The notes under the pieces are model-generated. The model was not told the DNA's origin and ran no database searches. It worked only from the letters and a program-made list of their open reading frames with translations. A DNA stretch of 64,000 bases from Astropecten irregularis (taxonomy: Eukaryota > Echinodermata > Asteroidea > Paxillosida > Astropectinidae), in assembly GCA_963971285.1 (NCBI GenBank), contig OZ020256.1:1614501-1678500 (forward strand), in the 5' to 3' direction. Both the position numbers and the translations under genes were made by a program. Below, piece after piece: positions 26,001-38,000 of this stretch; the first letter of the stretch is position 1, and each line of letters starts with the position of its first letter.

Positions 26001-29000
26001 AAAACCCACAAGAAAAAAAAATGAACAAGGAAACAGAATTCTTCCTGGAGTTGTTGAACATGATCCTGCAACCGTCTCAGATTATAGATAATTGAACAAT
26101 TAGTATTCCCATTCACCACAGGGCTAGGATATAATTATAAATACAAGTCACCCACACCATCACCCACCCACCACCTTGCTTGTACAGCACGAGAGAATGA
26201 CTGTATATCGGCAGGTTGATGTGAAAGTTCCAAACAGTCATTGTATGCTAATCAGAAGATGCATTCAAAACCATAGGCCAATGTCACAAAGCTGCTTAAG
26301 CACCAAAAATTTGCTTAAACCCCAAAATTTGCTTAAGCACCAAAACCATAGTCAACAAAATCAGTATGTCAAAGGCAAAGGCAGTAAACATCACGTGAAA
26401 ATTTGGTTGGTAATTCTGTTTGATCAAGGAAGAATTTTCATGCTTTTAAAAGCAATTTTCTATTGCTTAAGCAGCTCTATGACATTGGCCCAAGAGCTGG
26501 AAAACAGTATTGAAATAAAAACAAATAAAAAAAGAAACATGTAGCAAAAGAAAAACAAAAACTGAAAAAAATGATTTGGGGTATTTTGGTTGTACAAAGT
26601 AAACTGATACTAAAACTGTGGTATTATAATGAGATTACAAGGTTATCACATGAAAGAAACTGTACTTTTTTTGCAAGAGAAGTAGGTTTCAGAGTTTTTC
26701 TTGATGTCAGTTTGTCAAAACCATTATTATCATAGTGACAATGAAACTCTTTAAAAAAAGTACATTCTACAAAAATATAATTTCACTTTTGAAAAGGGAA
26801 ACTTTCACAAAACCCTGCCCATAGAATGGAAAACTAGAAAAAAAAAAACAACAACACAGAGACAACAACTAATATGAAGAAACTTGACTATAACTAGACA
26901 TGTACAATGGGACAAAAGGAAAATGCTATAACGAAGAAAGAAAACCTGTTACAGAAATAAGACAATTTAGTACAATCTGCTAGGCACATTTGCCTCCTAC
27001 CAAAAAATATATTTAAAAATAACAACAAATAAAATAAAAAATAAAAAATTGGCAATTATGCATGGAACCTTGTCCAAAACAATATGAAATTATCAAAATG
27101 AAAGAAATCCAATGTATTTTCTAGCTTCCAAAGATCACAAGGAAACAATGTTGTAAATACATTGCCAAGTTTAGAAACCGAAAATAGAATTTCGCCCTTG
27201 TACAATTTGGCACGAGAGCAGGTCAAAATATCGCTCAATGCAGGAAATTGGACTATGTCCTTTTAAAAACCAAGTGGGCTAAGGGTTGAAAGTTTGAATA
27301 TGGCTTTTAAATCAGCAAACCCAAGCTAATAGCTGGACTACAGACGGGATACCATCGTGGGATCGGGAAATGGGAGAGCAAAGATACGGCAGTTAATGGA
27401 AATACAGCTTGTAACTATCAACAAAAGCTTTAAGATACTGTACTTGAGCCAGACCCAGGCAGTAAAGCAACTCTAAACTACTGCCCACTTTTCCGACTTT
27501 GAAATTATATTTTGTAACTCTCTCTGATCATGTATTATCATTATTGTTACAATTGTTATTATTATTATTTTGAAAGCAGGATATTTTTTTCCCGATTAGT
27601 AGAGCTTTGTTAGATACCCAGAGTAAGACACGTTGGAAATTAGGTCATTTACCCATCGCCTAGCTTTAGTGCTGGGTGGTTTCCGCTTCCGAATGGAGGT
27701 CTATGGAACACGCAAGAGAGAATAGCATGGAAGATGAATATCATGTCTGAAGGATGCCTCTGAGACGGCTCTGTCTCACAACTCCTGTCCTAAACTCTTT
27801 TCTTCAGGCCTTCTGCGTCAGAAAACGCTCACTCTCACATTCTAATGTCTACAAGGGCTAACCACCTCATTCAACCCCACCGACCGATCTCAATCCACGA
27901 TCCTTAAAGCATTCAACCTCTTTCTCATTCATTACCTCTTGCAGATGGCTAATACTTATAGAGGGTAGGGCATCTTGTATTGCTCCTCCAAGCCTAACCC
28001 TTCGGACTTCATGACTCCACTACCTTCAAACACTCTCAGACAACATATGTGTCAGAGATACAGTCTATTGTCGTTTTCCGTAATTTTTTCATAAATGTTA
28101 CGTTTGTTCTGACTTTTCCACTAACTGCACAAGTAACTTCTGGTGTTCTGTCTAGAAGCAGATTTTTGTTCAGCTTTGACAAAAGCGATGTTCCAAAATA
28201 AAATGCAACCTGGAATGCAAATTATGAATGAAAGGCTTCTGCTTTGAGTCCATTATAACTATCACACAAGATTTTATGGGAGATTTCTTGAAAAGAAATT
28301 TCGAACCAAAAATGTTAATCTTCTTGCTGTCTAATATTCAAAAGTACGAGTATTGGGAGTTTGTATTCAAGATGGTGGCTTGCAGGACATTACAGGAAAT
28401 GAAATGCTTGGGACATTGTTTGTGGGGCTTTTTGAGGTGGAGGGGGGGGGGTTGAATGGCTGGACAGTGACACAAACCTCATCATCAACGCTGATGGTCC
28501 CTGCACTTCTCCTCTTGTCGCTGCTCCTCGGTGCTGGCTTGGGCGGCACAGGCTTGGGCTCCGGCGTCTTTGAGATGACAGCGCCCTCTGTGGCAGCAGC
28601 CTTCTGGATGCCATCGTCCGAGCCGGAGCGTCTCTTCAGCTTGGCCGACAGTTCATTCTGTAAAAAGTTATAACAGAAGGAGAGGCAATGAATTGGAATT
28701 GGGATTTTCTGTGTATTATTAAATCACATGCAAAGCAAATATATTTCCCAAGAACTGTTCATTTGTATAAAAATGTTTACGGTGTAACAAATTGTTTCTA
28801 CTGAATAAAACCCCTTTCAAAGATAAGCATCAATGTTCATAATACACTTATAGTGAGTGTAACTTACATGCATTTTTAAGAGTACCTTTGGCATGTTTGG
28901 CAATCAAGAAAAATGTTAACACCAAAAGAAGAATAATTAACATGAGTACATGTACATGTACGTTTCTATTCAAATACAACTGAACAATATGCATTGCAAT

Positions 29001-32000
29001 GCAATGGACTTTATGAGAAATGGCACTTCAATGTCTGGATCCATGTTTTATGTCGAAAAGGAATACATGATGGTACATGTAGTCAATTGTGTCCATATAG
29101 TGTACGTATCTCTGTACAACACTGTCAACATTATTAGGCCATTAAGCCAATATAACCTTTGGACCCCAGTGTTTTATACATATAAAAACCTGTACTGATA
29201 GAACTACATGGTGCATAATGTACACAGGGCCTTAAATATACAAGACGAGTGGAATCCATGAAACCATAGAGGACTCTTGCCTTCCTCCATGATGAAACAA
29301 AACCTGAATCTGAAACTAGAAATCAGAATGTTTCATAACAAAATGTTATTAAAAAAAGAAACAAATATAACGCTGCGCTGTGCATCACATCCTCCAGCAA
29401 GGAAAGTGACAAATTGTAACTGTGAATAATTAATTTGTGCATAATTAACGAATGTCTTGGATCTCAAAGAGTCAGGTTTACTTCCAAAGCTGACTTTGTT
29501 ATCTAAAACAAAAACTTCATTAAATGTATTTTTTGTCTGTTCTATGTTACTTACTTACCCTGTACGTTTTGGTTTGTTACCAAACTATGATACAGTAGTA
29601 CCTTTAATAAACTTAATGAAACTATTCAGCGTGCCATTTGAAATATCAGGACGTTTGAAAATTCCTGTACTGAGAGGAAAAATTGTCTGTGTCACAGAGT
29701 TTCAGCGGGGTAGGTGCTGTGACTGTTGAGAGGAAACTATGACTAATCTGAGGGAATTCTGCAGAGCCTTGATGACGAATCAACAAACATGTCCACCAAA
29801 ATCCTATTCAGCAGGAGTTATATATCGCCCTCATGTGAGTCACGTTTTTTGCTCTTTTTTCCATTTTCTCGCATTTTTTTAATGGATTATGGACACAAAA
29901 TTCATTTACACTGGCTTCTACTCAGGAGGTCGGCAGTTTGAATCTCGCTCCAGTAATTAATTCTTTGTTCACCTTTCAATGGCATTTGTTTAGACGGTAT
30001 TAAGATGGCCACAAGTTACCCTTTTGGGGGCCTCTTAAATTGTTTCAACCAATTTAAATAACTTCATTTTTAACATTGTCAATGGGCAGAGTGAATGGCA
30101 TTACCAGGAATCGTCATACTTATTTTGGTCAAAGTATGTACTTTATCACGCAGGAAAATAAACCACAAAACAATAACGAAACATTGAAACTCCGACAAAA
30201 ACAATGATTAACTTACACAAAAGAATGAACTATGTGAGGATCTGAAGAAATATTTCAGTTACACATTAACAGTGACCAAAGGAAGTAATCCTACCTTCCC
30301 TTTATCACATAATGCATTTACTGCAATGTGCGGAATTTGAGACATGATACAGGGTTTTAGCACTGAGCAAATAAAGGGCTCCGGAATGAAATGAGAATTT
30401 AAAGTCATCAGTGCGCCACGAGCCAGTACAGCTGTGCCAAGGTGCATTCTCATTGACCAATCCCATCAAAATCTCCTAAATTGCCTAAGGTTTGGACATA
30501 TTATACAGAGGAGGGGAGCTTCCCAAGTGTCAGACACATAAACATTTGGAATGCTCTGTTCCACGCCATCTCAATTTCAGAATAGCATTCCGCACTAATG
30601 ACGTCACACCATGCATGCACATACCCCCACTCACCACACGTTTGCATGGCCACGTTGCAATGCTTGTCTGAAGTTCGGCGCTATTTTTAGCACAAGTGCG
30701 CAGTGCTATTGGGCGTTTTTCCCCTGCCCATGCTGTACTGCCAGCGTTTCATCGTGAAAAGCACGCCCAACAACATGGGAGAAAGTTAACAGGGAAACAG
30801 GGACTCTTACCGCAAATGCACTGGACATATTCATCTCTGCAGATATGCGGACTTGCTCCTTGGTAGGAGCGGGCTTTTCGGGACTGAAGACACTGTCCTC
30901 TGAGACACTGATGCCCTTGCCCTTGGCTAAGCTGGGAGACAGAAGTCCTCCTGATGTCGTCTCATCCCTGCAACGTGAAGAATTTGAAAGGGAAGAAATT
31001 TAGTACCACTATCGCCACAAAGCTTGTTATCCTTAAGACAAAGCAGTTGTCATAAGTCTGCCGATTACTTGCCGACTTATGACATAATGCCAACTCATCA
31101 TCAGGGGTGGATGACGTCAATACAAGAATAGCAAGCCTGTCGAAATGATATGGGAATACATATTTTGTTTTTTTAAGAATAATAGCTTGCAAGGTTTAAC
31201 TGCACCCAGGTCATAGAAGCCATTGCCATGGTGGCCCTGGTCCTTGCGCCCCCTGGTCTTAGTCTTAGGGCATTTATGAAACAGAGGCTTAGGCTCTGGC
31301 TCCATCATCCATGATGAAAATATAGGTTGTGGTTTTTCATTGAAGCTGAAGCTCTGTTTTCTTTTTCAAACCAGAGAATCTACTTCCGAACTACAGCCAG
31401 GAGCCTCTATTTTGATACCCGTTATTCTATAATGGATTGACGAAATGGAGCCCGAGCCGGAGCCTGAGCCGAGGTTAATTCCCAGATTAATTCAAAGGTG
31501 AAAACACTTGACACACTTTCAATAAAATGAGCCGAATGAAAATGAATTGAAGATTTGCAACCCACACCTCTTCATCATCGCCTTTTAGGATCTGGATCTC
31601 CATAGTTCCACAAATTGACAAAATCTTTAATTGTGAGGACAAAAACGAAACCCAGTCTCTCAGTTTTTGCTCCCCCTACCCCTACCCCCAGTTGCAATTC
31701 TCACCCTTCAGCCGCTTCTTCGTCAGTGTCGGTTCGGTTCAGCTCCCCGGTGGACTTGGACTTGGTCCCGAGGCTGTCGTCCACTTCGCCGTCCTCCTTC
31801 CCCGGCCGTTTCTTCTTGAAGAAATTACGGATGGACTTCCAGGGTTTGAACTTTCTCTTCTTGCCACTGCCCGGGTCCTCTGATGTCGAACCTTGAGAGA
31901 TAAAATGGGAATAGAGAGTCGTACACATGAATAAAACATGAAAATGAAAGCATGTCAAAGTGACTCTGAGAAATTTACATTCTTTTTTGGTGCAGACTAC

Positions 32001-35000
32001 TTTGATGTCATATTTATGCTTAGTGACCTTTTGTTCAGATATAAATGAAGTACGTTCCACATACCAAATATATTAAAACAGGTATTTTGTATTCCAACAG
32101 CAACACAAAGAGCAATGAGGCTCAGTTTTTGGGAGAAAGCCAGAGTATGTACCTCATCCAAAGCTAAGTACACGTATGGATGTGGTCTTAGAACACGAAA
32201 TGGTCGGGGCCCTGTTCGTTAATCATCTCAGGAAGCTATTTGTTAGCAAGGAGACCACTGGCCAACTTTGGAAAACATCTAGGCTTAAAGAAAAACTGTA
32301 CTGAACGAGCAATCCACAAATCAAGGGCTTTTGAAAACCCAGAAGAAGAAAATCACAGGCAGGCTCAGTTTGGATTTGAACCAACTACCGGGTACTTACT
32401 GCTTACTGGTGACAATGTCTAGCCAGAGTGTAGCCAGTCAAGAACATTCAAACACCAATGTGGCAACGGTTCTACATAGTGCAAACTCATGTATAAACAT
32501 ACAGTGTCCGTCGTTACATGTACATGCACACAACAAACAGGGAGTTACAGATAACCGGTGCAACTACGTAGATTGGTCAAAGATACCGAGCATGTCCATT
32601 AAATGTTGGTCAAACCAAGCAACCAGTTGACAAGAGTCAGAATTTAGAACTGTTGCACAGATACAGACTACAGTGTATTTACAGGACAGTGCATGATCAT
32701 TACGTAGGGTGGATTGCACAGTGTACATGCATGGAGGTAGAAATCTTTCTGTACCATGGTACATGTACATGTACATGTAAACTCTATACAATCACACAGG
32801 TCCTTGCTGTATGACACAATGTACACACATTGTTAAATGGCGACGTGAGATCTAGAATATCCTAGTAATTACTTGCCATCTGTCCCATAAAATGTACACG
32901 TCAATTGCTGCAATACTCACAATGTTTTAAATGCAAACACAAGCATCAGTCCACAAGCCAGGCTTCTAGACTTCCATTATATGTACACACTGTGAGTATA
33001 CCCCTTGATGCAGGCAGACAATTAATATCACAACTACAGTACACAATGTCCAGCATCCTTCATAGTCCTACATGTGTAATGCACACAGCACAGGATGAGC
33101 AGAGAAATTGACCTGTATACCGTATACCACAATGATACTACATGTCCTCTTGTGCTCTGGGACGTATCCCTAATACATAAACCAACTGGTACAATGATCA
33201 GACAACTCCATAGGAATACACAGATTGCTCACTCATACGTGAATGACCGACAAGTTGTGGGGTTCAATGGGACAACGCAAACCATAGGAGAGAGAGAGAG
33301 AGAGGAAAACAAAAAGAAATCTCGGGAATGGACTGGCGGCGATCAGACAATAAGAAGTGTTTGTACGCTGTCTAGTTACCGTACTGTGAATGCACTGAAC
33401 CAATGGCAACAACCTGTTTGTCACAGTCGACCTGCAGTGTGTGTGTATAGTGTATACGTGTATACGTGTATACTTTTACTTGTATAGACTGTGTACTTTC
33501 TGTTTACGTTGTAGAAAGACTGTAGAATTGAACGACAAACCGTTGACACTAAATAATACAAGCAGGCTGCGTGGGACTGCAGTTTTAAAGCAGTTAACTT
33601 TAATTTAGCCAGAAAAAGAGACAAGAATCTGGAACTATCACATTTTTCTACCCAAACCCCTCTGCCCTCTTTCTCGCTCTAAGGAAATTTCAGCTTAGAA
33701 CCTTCCTGACTCCAACAAAAATCCAACATTTGAAAGACGAAATCAAACAGACATGCCGACTGACCTGCAGACCAGCAAACAAAGCAACAACAAAATGTCT
33801 AAACAAAGTGCGAAACAAACAACAACAAACAAAATAAACATATGAATGGCTCCTCAGATACAGAAAAAAAACCTTGATGCTTGAATTTGTTTGAACATTT
33901 CAGGTTTAATAACAGGTTGATAAACATACCAAAAATGTAGGCTTCGAGCACACTACCTGGAGTACCTGAAGTGGATGCTGAATCAAATGTACCGCTCACA
34001 AAGCAAATAAAAAACTCTCAACAGTCACACTAAAAAGCTGCAACATGCACCGAAGAACCGCCTCATCAGAATGTCGGCATGGTACCCCTTCAATGATTGT
34101 CGTAGTTGGATTATGACCAATTCCTTTCATGGGTATGTAGTCACCATTGTTCATCTACAAGCAGACTTGGTACCCTTCCAATATCCCACAGATAATTGGC
34201 TCCCTCCAAAATAGGAAATCATCCACAATGGAGTAAGGAAAAAAACCCGATGGGTGTCACCCTTGTCTCTGTATCACACGCAGGAAACGAGCTATACATG
34301 TATGAGCCCGAGTCAATGCGCTGTCTCTACCCTCCGTGTAATCATATTATTTACCTGAGATTAGGGACTGCTTGCACAATGGATGACAGAGGTATTGTTG
34401 TTATGGTACTGGACATATGTTAGCTCGGCCACAAGTTGGATTCATCCCATAGGGTCCGAGCATAGAGCTAGGAACAGCTCTATGGTCGAGTGGATAAAGG
34501 AGCTTAAAATGAGCCCAGTGTTTACCATGTTAGCCATTCAGACCTTAAAAGGGCAACATTTTCCGCGGCAATTTGGGTCATCTGGACTCTGGACAAAATT
34601 CCCACAATGACTGAAGAATGGCAATCCAGTATACACCTGTACATCCCCATTATAATGAATGTCTTCCAAGTCATATGACATAGGCCTAGTCCCTCCCTCC
34701 CCCTCCCTTTCAGAAAATACAACAACATCTTGTGGCAGGCTTTATAGAGTTAGACAAACACACAACCTTCCCTTTAAAACTTTCAATCCTCTCCATGAAG
34801 GTTAAAGGTCATCTGGTAATCTTGCTCTATGCTTACAAAGTATCATGGATGTATTGATCCCCCCATGTACAATGTAAAGGGGACAACGCCTACCAGCATA
34901 TGTCAATAATATGCAAATGATCGACCCTGTAGATGACATAATTAATGTGTGCACAAGCAGACGATTTCAGTCCACCAGGGAATGTTCACGACATTCTAGC

Positions 35001-38000
35001 CAGACTGATGATTGCTGTAAGTCAATGTAGGCCTACTGCAATGCAAGGGATGTTTGGTGCTAGTTTTTGTTTAAAAGGCACGCCAAAAGCGCTCAAGATG
35101 TCAAAAGTTGGGGTGAGTCACACAATGTTGTTTGTAGGTGATAGGGGGAGGGGGTGAGGGCCGAGGGGGGGGGGGGGGGGTGAGGTTGATGGATGGCATG
35201 AAGGACAAAAGACGAGGTTAACATCGTTTGTCACTGTCCATTTTATCATATCAATATTTAAGTAAAAGGCTACGAAGATCTTGCTAGGATGGAAACACGT
35301 CATGCCTTCCTTTTGCTTTTAGACTTGTCGGCAAGTCACGTGTCCGTTGCGTGAAAGACACTCAAAGATTTCTGGTCACGTCACTGATTTATGTGAAGAA
35401 GTATGAGACACAGGAAGTGCATTAATTCAGTTATGAGCAGAGAGAATGGCAAATGTCACTCTAACATCCACCGTAACACCCCCCTCTGCCACCTCCCCCC
35501 CCCCCACACCTCTGCCATAACACTATAGGTGGTGCTTGACATGGATTTTGTTCATTGTATACATTCGTACAATTCAAAATGTAAATATGTTTGTGGAAGG
35601 ATTGACAATGAACAAGGTGAAGTGCTCCGATAATTTGGACTACATGTCAGAAAGTGATGTCCGAACAGTCTTTCTTTTGAGTTTTTTACAACAAGTGTAT
35701 TATAGTCTAAGGATGAATGTTAATTACCTGGGCTTATTCTGTTCTCTGTATCCCCAAGAGACCACTTTACCGAAAAACAACTTTTAGAATTTTATATGGT
35801 TTCCAACTCACAGGCACAAAGTACGTAAAAGGCCAAGCATGCCAACATTGCAAGACCTGGCAGGTGTCAGCCAAAGATTCTGGGGGTATTAGGATGGATC
35901 TGACTAAATGGCTATGGCTGCAGTTATGGCAACAGATATTTGACAGCAATCGACTCAATTATCACGGTATACAGTTAATCATGATGTGGTCAACTACAAT
36001 GCACCATGCACTGCTAAGGGACACTAAAGTTATACAGTGTACATACAGGACTGGAGGTTTTTTTTTTACTTGTAGCTAGACAATTTTTCACAGCTCACAC
36101 ATTATGCAAACTAACAAGCTGAGATTAAATCATCAAAAATCTTGGGCCTTGAAAAAACAAGAAATTACCTGGTTCTAGATCATCTTCGACTTCTTCACTT
36201 TCCCTCATGACCTCTCGATCTTGTGCTTGTTCCTCTCCGTCGTGTTGGTCGGAGCTCTCCATAGCCAGGTTTTCCTCAACCTCTGGCTGATCGATCTCGG
36301 CGGCGGCCATGTTGTATAAAAGCTCCCAAGATCCGGAGATTGTAAGTTTCCTCAAACTGCTGTCAGAGTCCTGATCGCGGTCGCGCAACTTGACAAACTC
36401 GGGGTACTGGCCGGTAGTTAAGTCATCCGCGTCGAGTATCGTCCATTCCGGTTCGATTCCGTCAGATCCTTCATGGGAGTCGTCGGAGTTGGGCGAGTCG
36501 GCCGGTTCGCCTAGTTCCAAGACCGCATCTGCGTCTTGAGACGAACTATTATTATCCGATGGGTCGGGTTCCTGCTGGTCCTGAACTGGGTCGCAAGCCT
36601 CTGCAGTGTCTGCGAGCGGTTGTGGCGCTGCACTTTGATTCTCTTGAGGTGATTCTTCTCCTCGGACAATCTCCTCAGGATCTCCTTTCACAAATCCCCA
36701 TTGATCCACACCAGGACTGCGCTGGATGTATGCATCACCCTCTCCCTGCCAATCATTTGATTCCGCCAATTCTGTCAAGTAAGAAAAAAACAACCAACAA
36801 CCCACAAAATTAAAGAGCAGCACTCAGACACTTAACACTTGAGGCGAGGACAAGTTAATGAGCATGCTAAAACAATTTCCAGGGGTGACACATAGCATAG
36901 TCCGGTAGTTGCCAATTCTCCTCTTGGACACAACGTCCAAGTCCTTAAAAGTCTAAGGAAGAAAATTGGCGCCTTGTCATGATGAGTCCATGTACTTGAT
37001 TAATGAGCAGCATCCATTCATAAAGTAAGTTCTAGTACACTGAAGTATTATGCCTGGTTTGGGGAAGCATACACAAAACAGATGTTTACAGCAAAGAGTT
37101 TTTGGGAGCCATCTTAAACCTAGTCCGGACAAGATTTTTATTGGTAAAACTCACAGACAATTGTTATAAATCTTAATACCTATTTTAAGTCCACTTTGAA
37201 CGGCACAGGAAACTTTTCTCTCAGTTACTTTAACCCAAGTCTAGTGGTTACTTTTACATGTACTAGCCAACCTCTGCCCAGTAAAAGTATTAGTAACCAG
37301 TGACTGTTTCACGAAACGCTAAGACTCGTCTTAGGAAGGGTAACTCGTCCCAAGATGAGATGCATCTTAGGATCGATTTCACCAAAGTTAGAGTTCAACG
37401 CATCTCAACTTCCTTAGCAACGCAGGTGAACTTGTCTTAACTTTAAGGACCAAGCTGAGGACGTTAATTGCAACAATGACGCTTAGGCTAATTGCTAAGC
37501 ACAAAGTTCAGCGAGTTAATATTCTGTGATCGGAGAAATCCACTCGACGATAGTTTAAATGACGAGGAAATTGCCAGGGAATATTCCAAGTTTTAGAAAA
37601 TTTAAGCTGACGAAAAGTTTTCACTTGAAACAACAACCAATCAGCCACCTTGAATTAACTACATGCTAAGCACATAAAACTACGGCTGTTCAATGCATGC
37701 GCTCCAAATGAATCTATTGAACAGGGTACACCTGTTGCATTTTCAAATGCTGTCCTCATCTAATAAATTATAGTTCATTAAACAGAATTAAAGACCGATC
37801 TTGCTTGAGACAAGTTTCATGCAAACAGTATTATGATGCGCCATAGTCAAGATCGATCTTAAGGCCAGAACTACAGTATGGGACTAAGGCCTAAGTACTA
37901 AGATCGCAAGTTTCAGTAAGTTTCAGTACTAGGCAGTAGACACCAAGGCAAACACCACGGGCACAAACATCAAATGTAAATCTTGCTCTTTTGTTCACAT

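Larger units (their letters stand above)
24440..28470. other. Intron of the CRACD/LIM gene, with MITEs
   Basis: About 4 kb without a recognised exon apart from the possible extension ending at 24431. It holds a SINE-like B box at 25137-25170, a MITE at 26276-26490 and a (CA)n tract near 24908. Confidence 0.5.
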
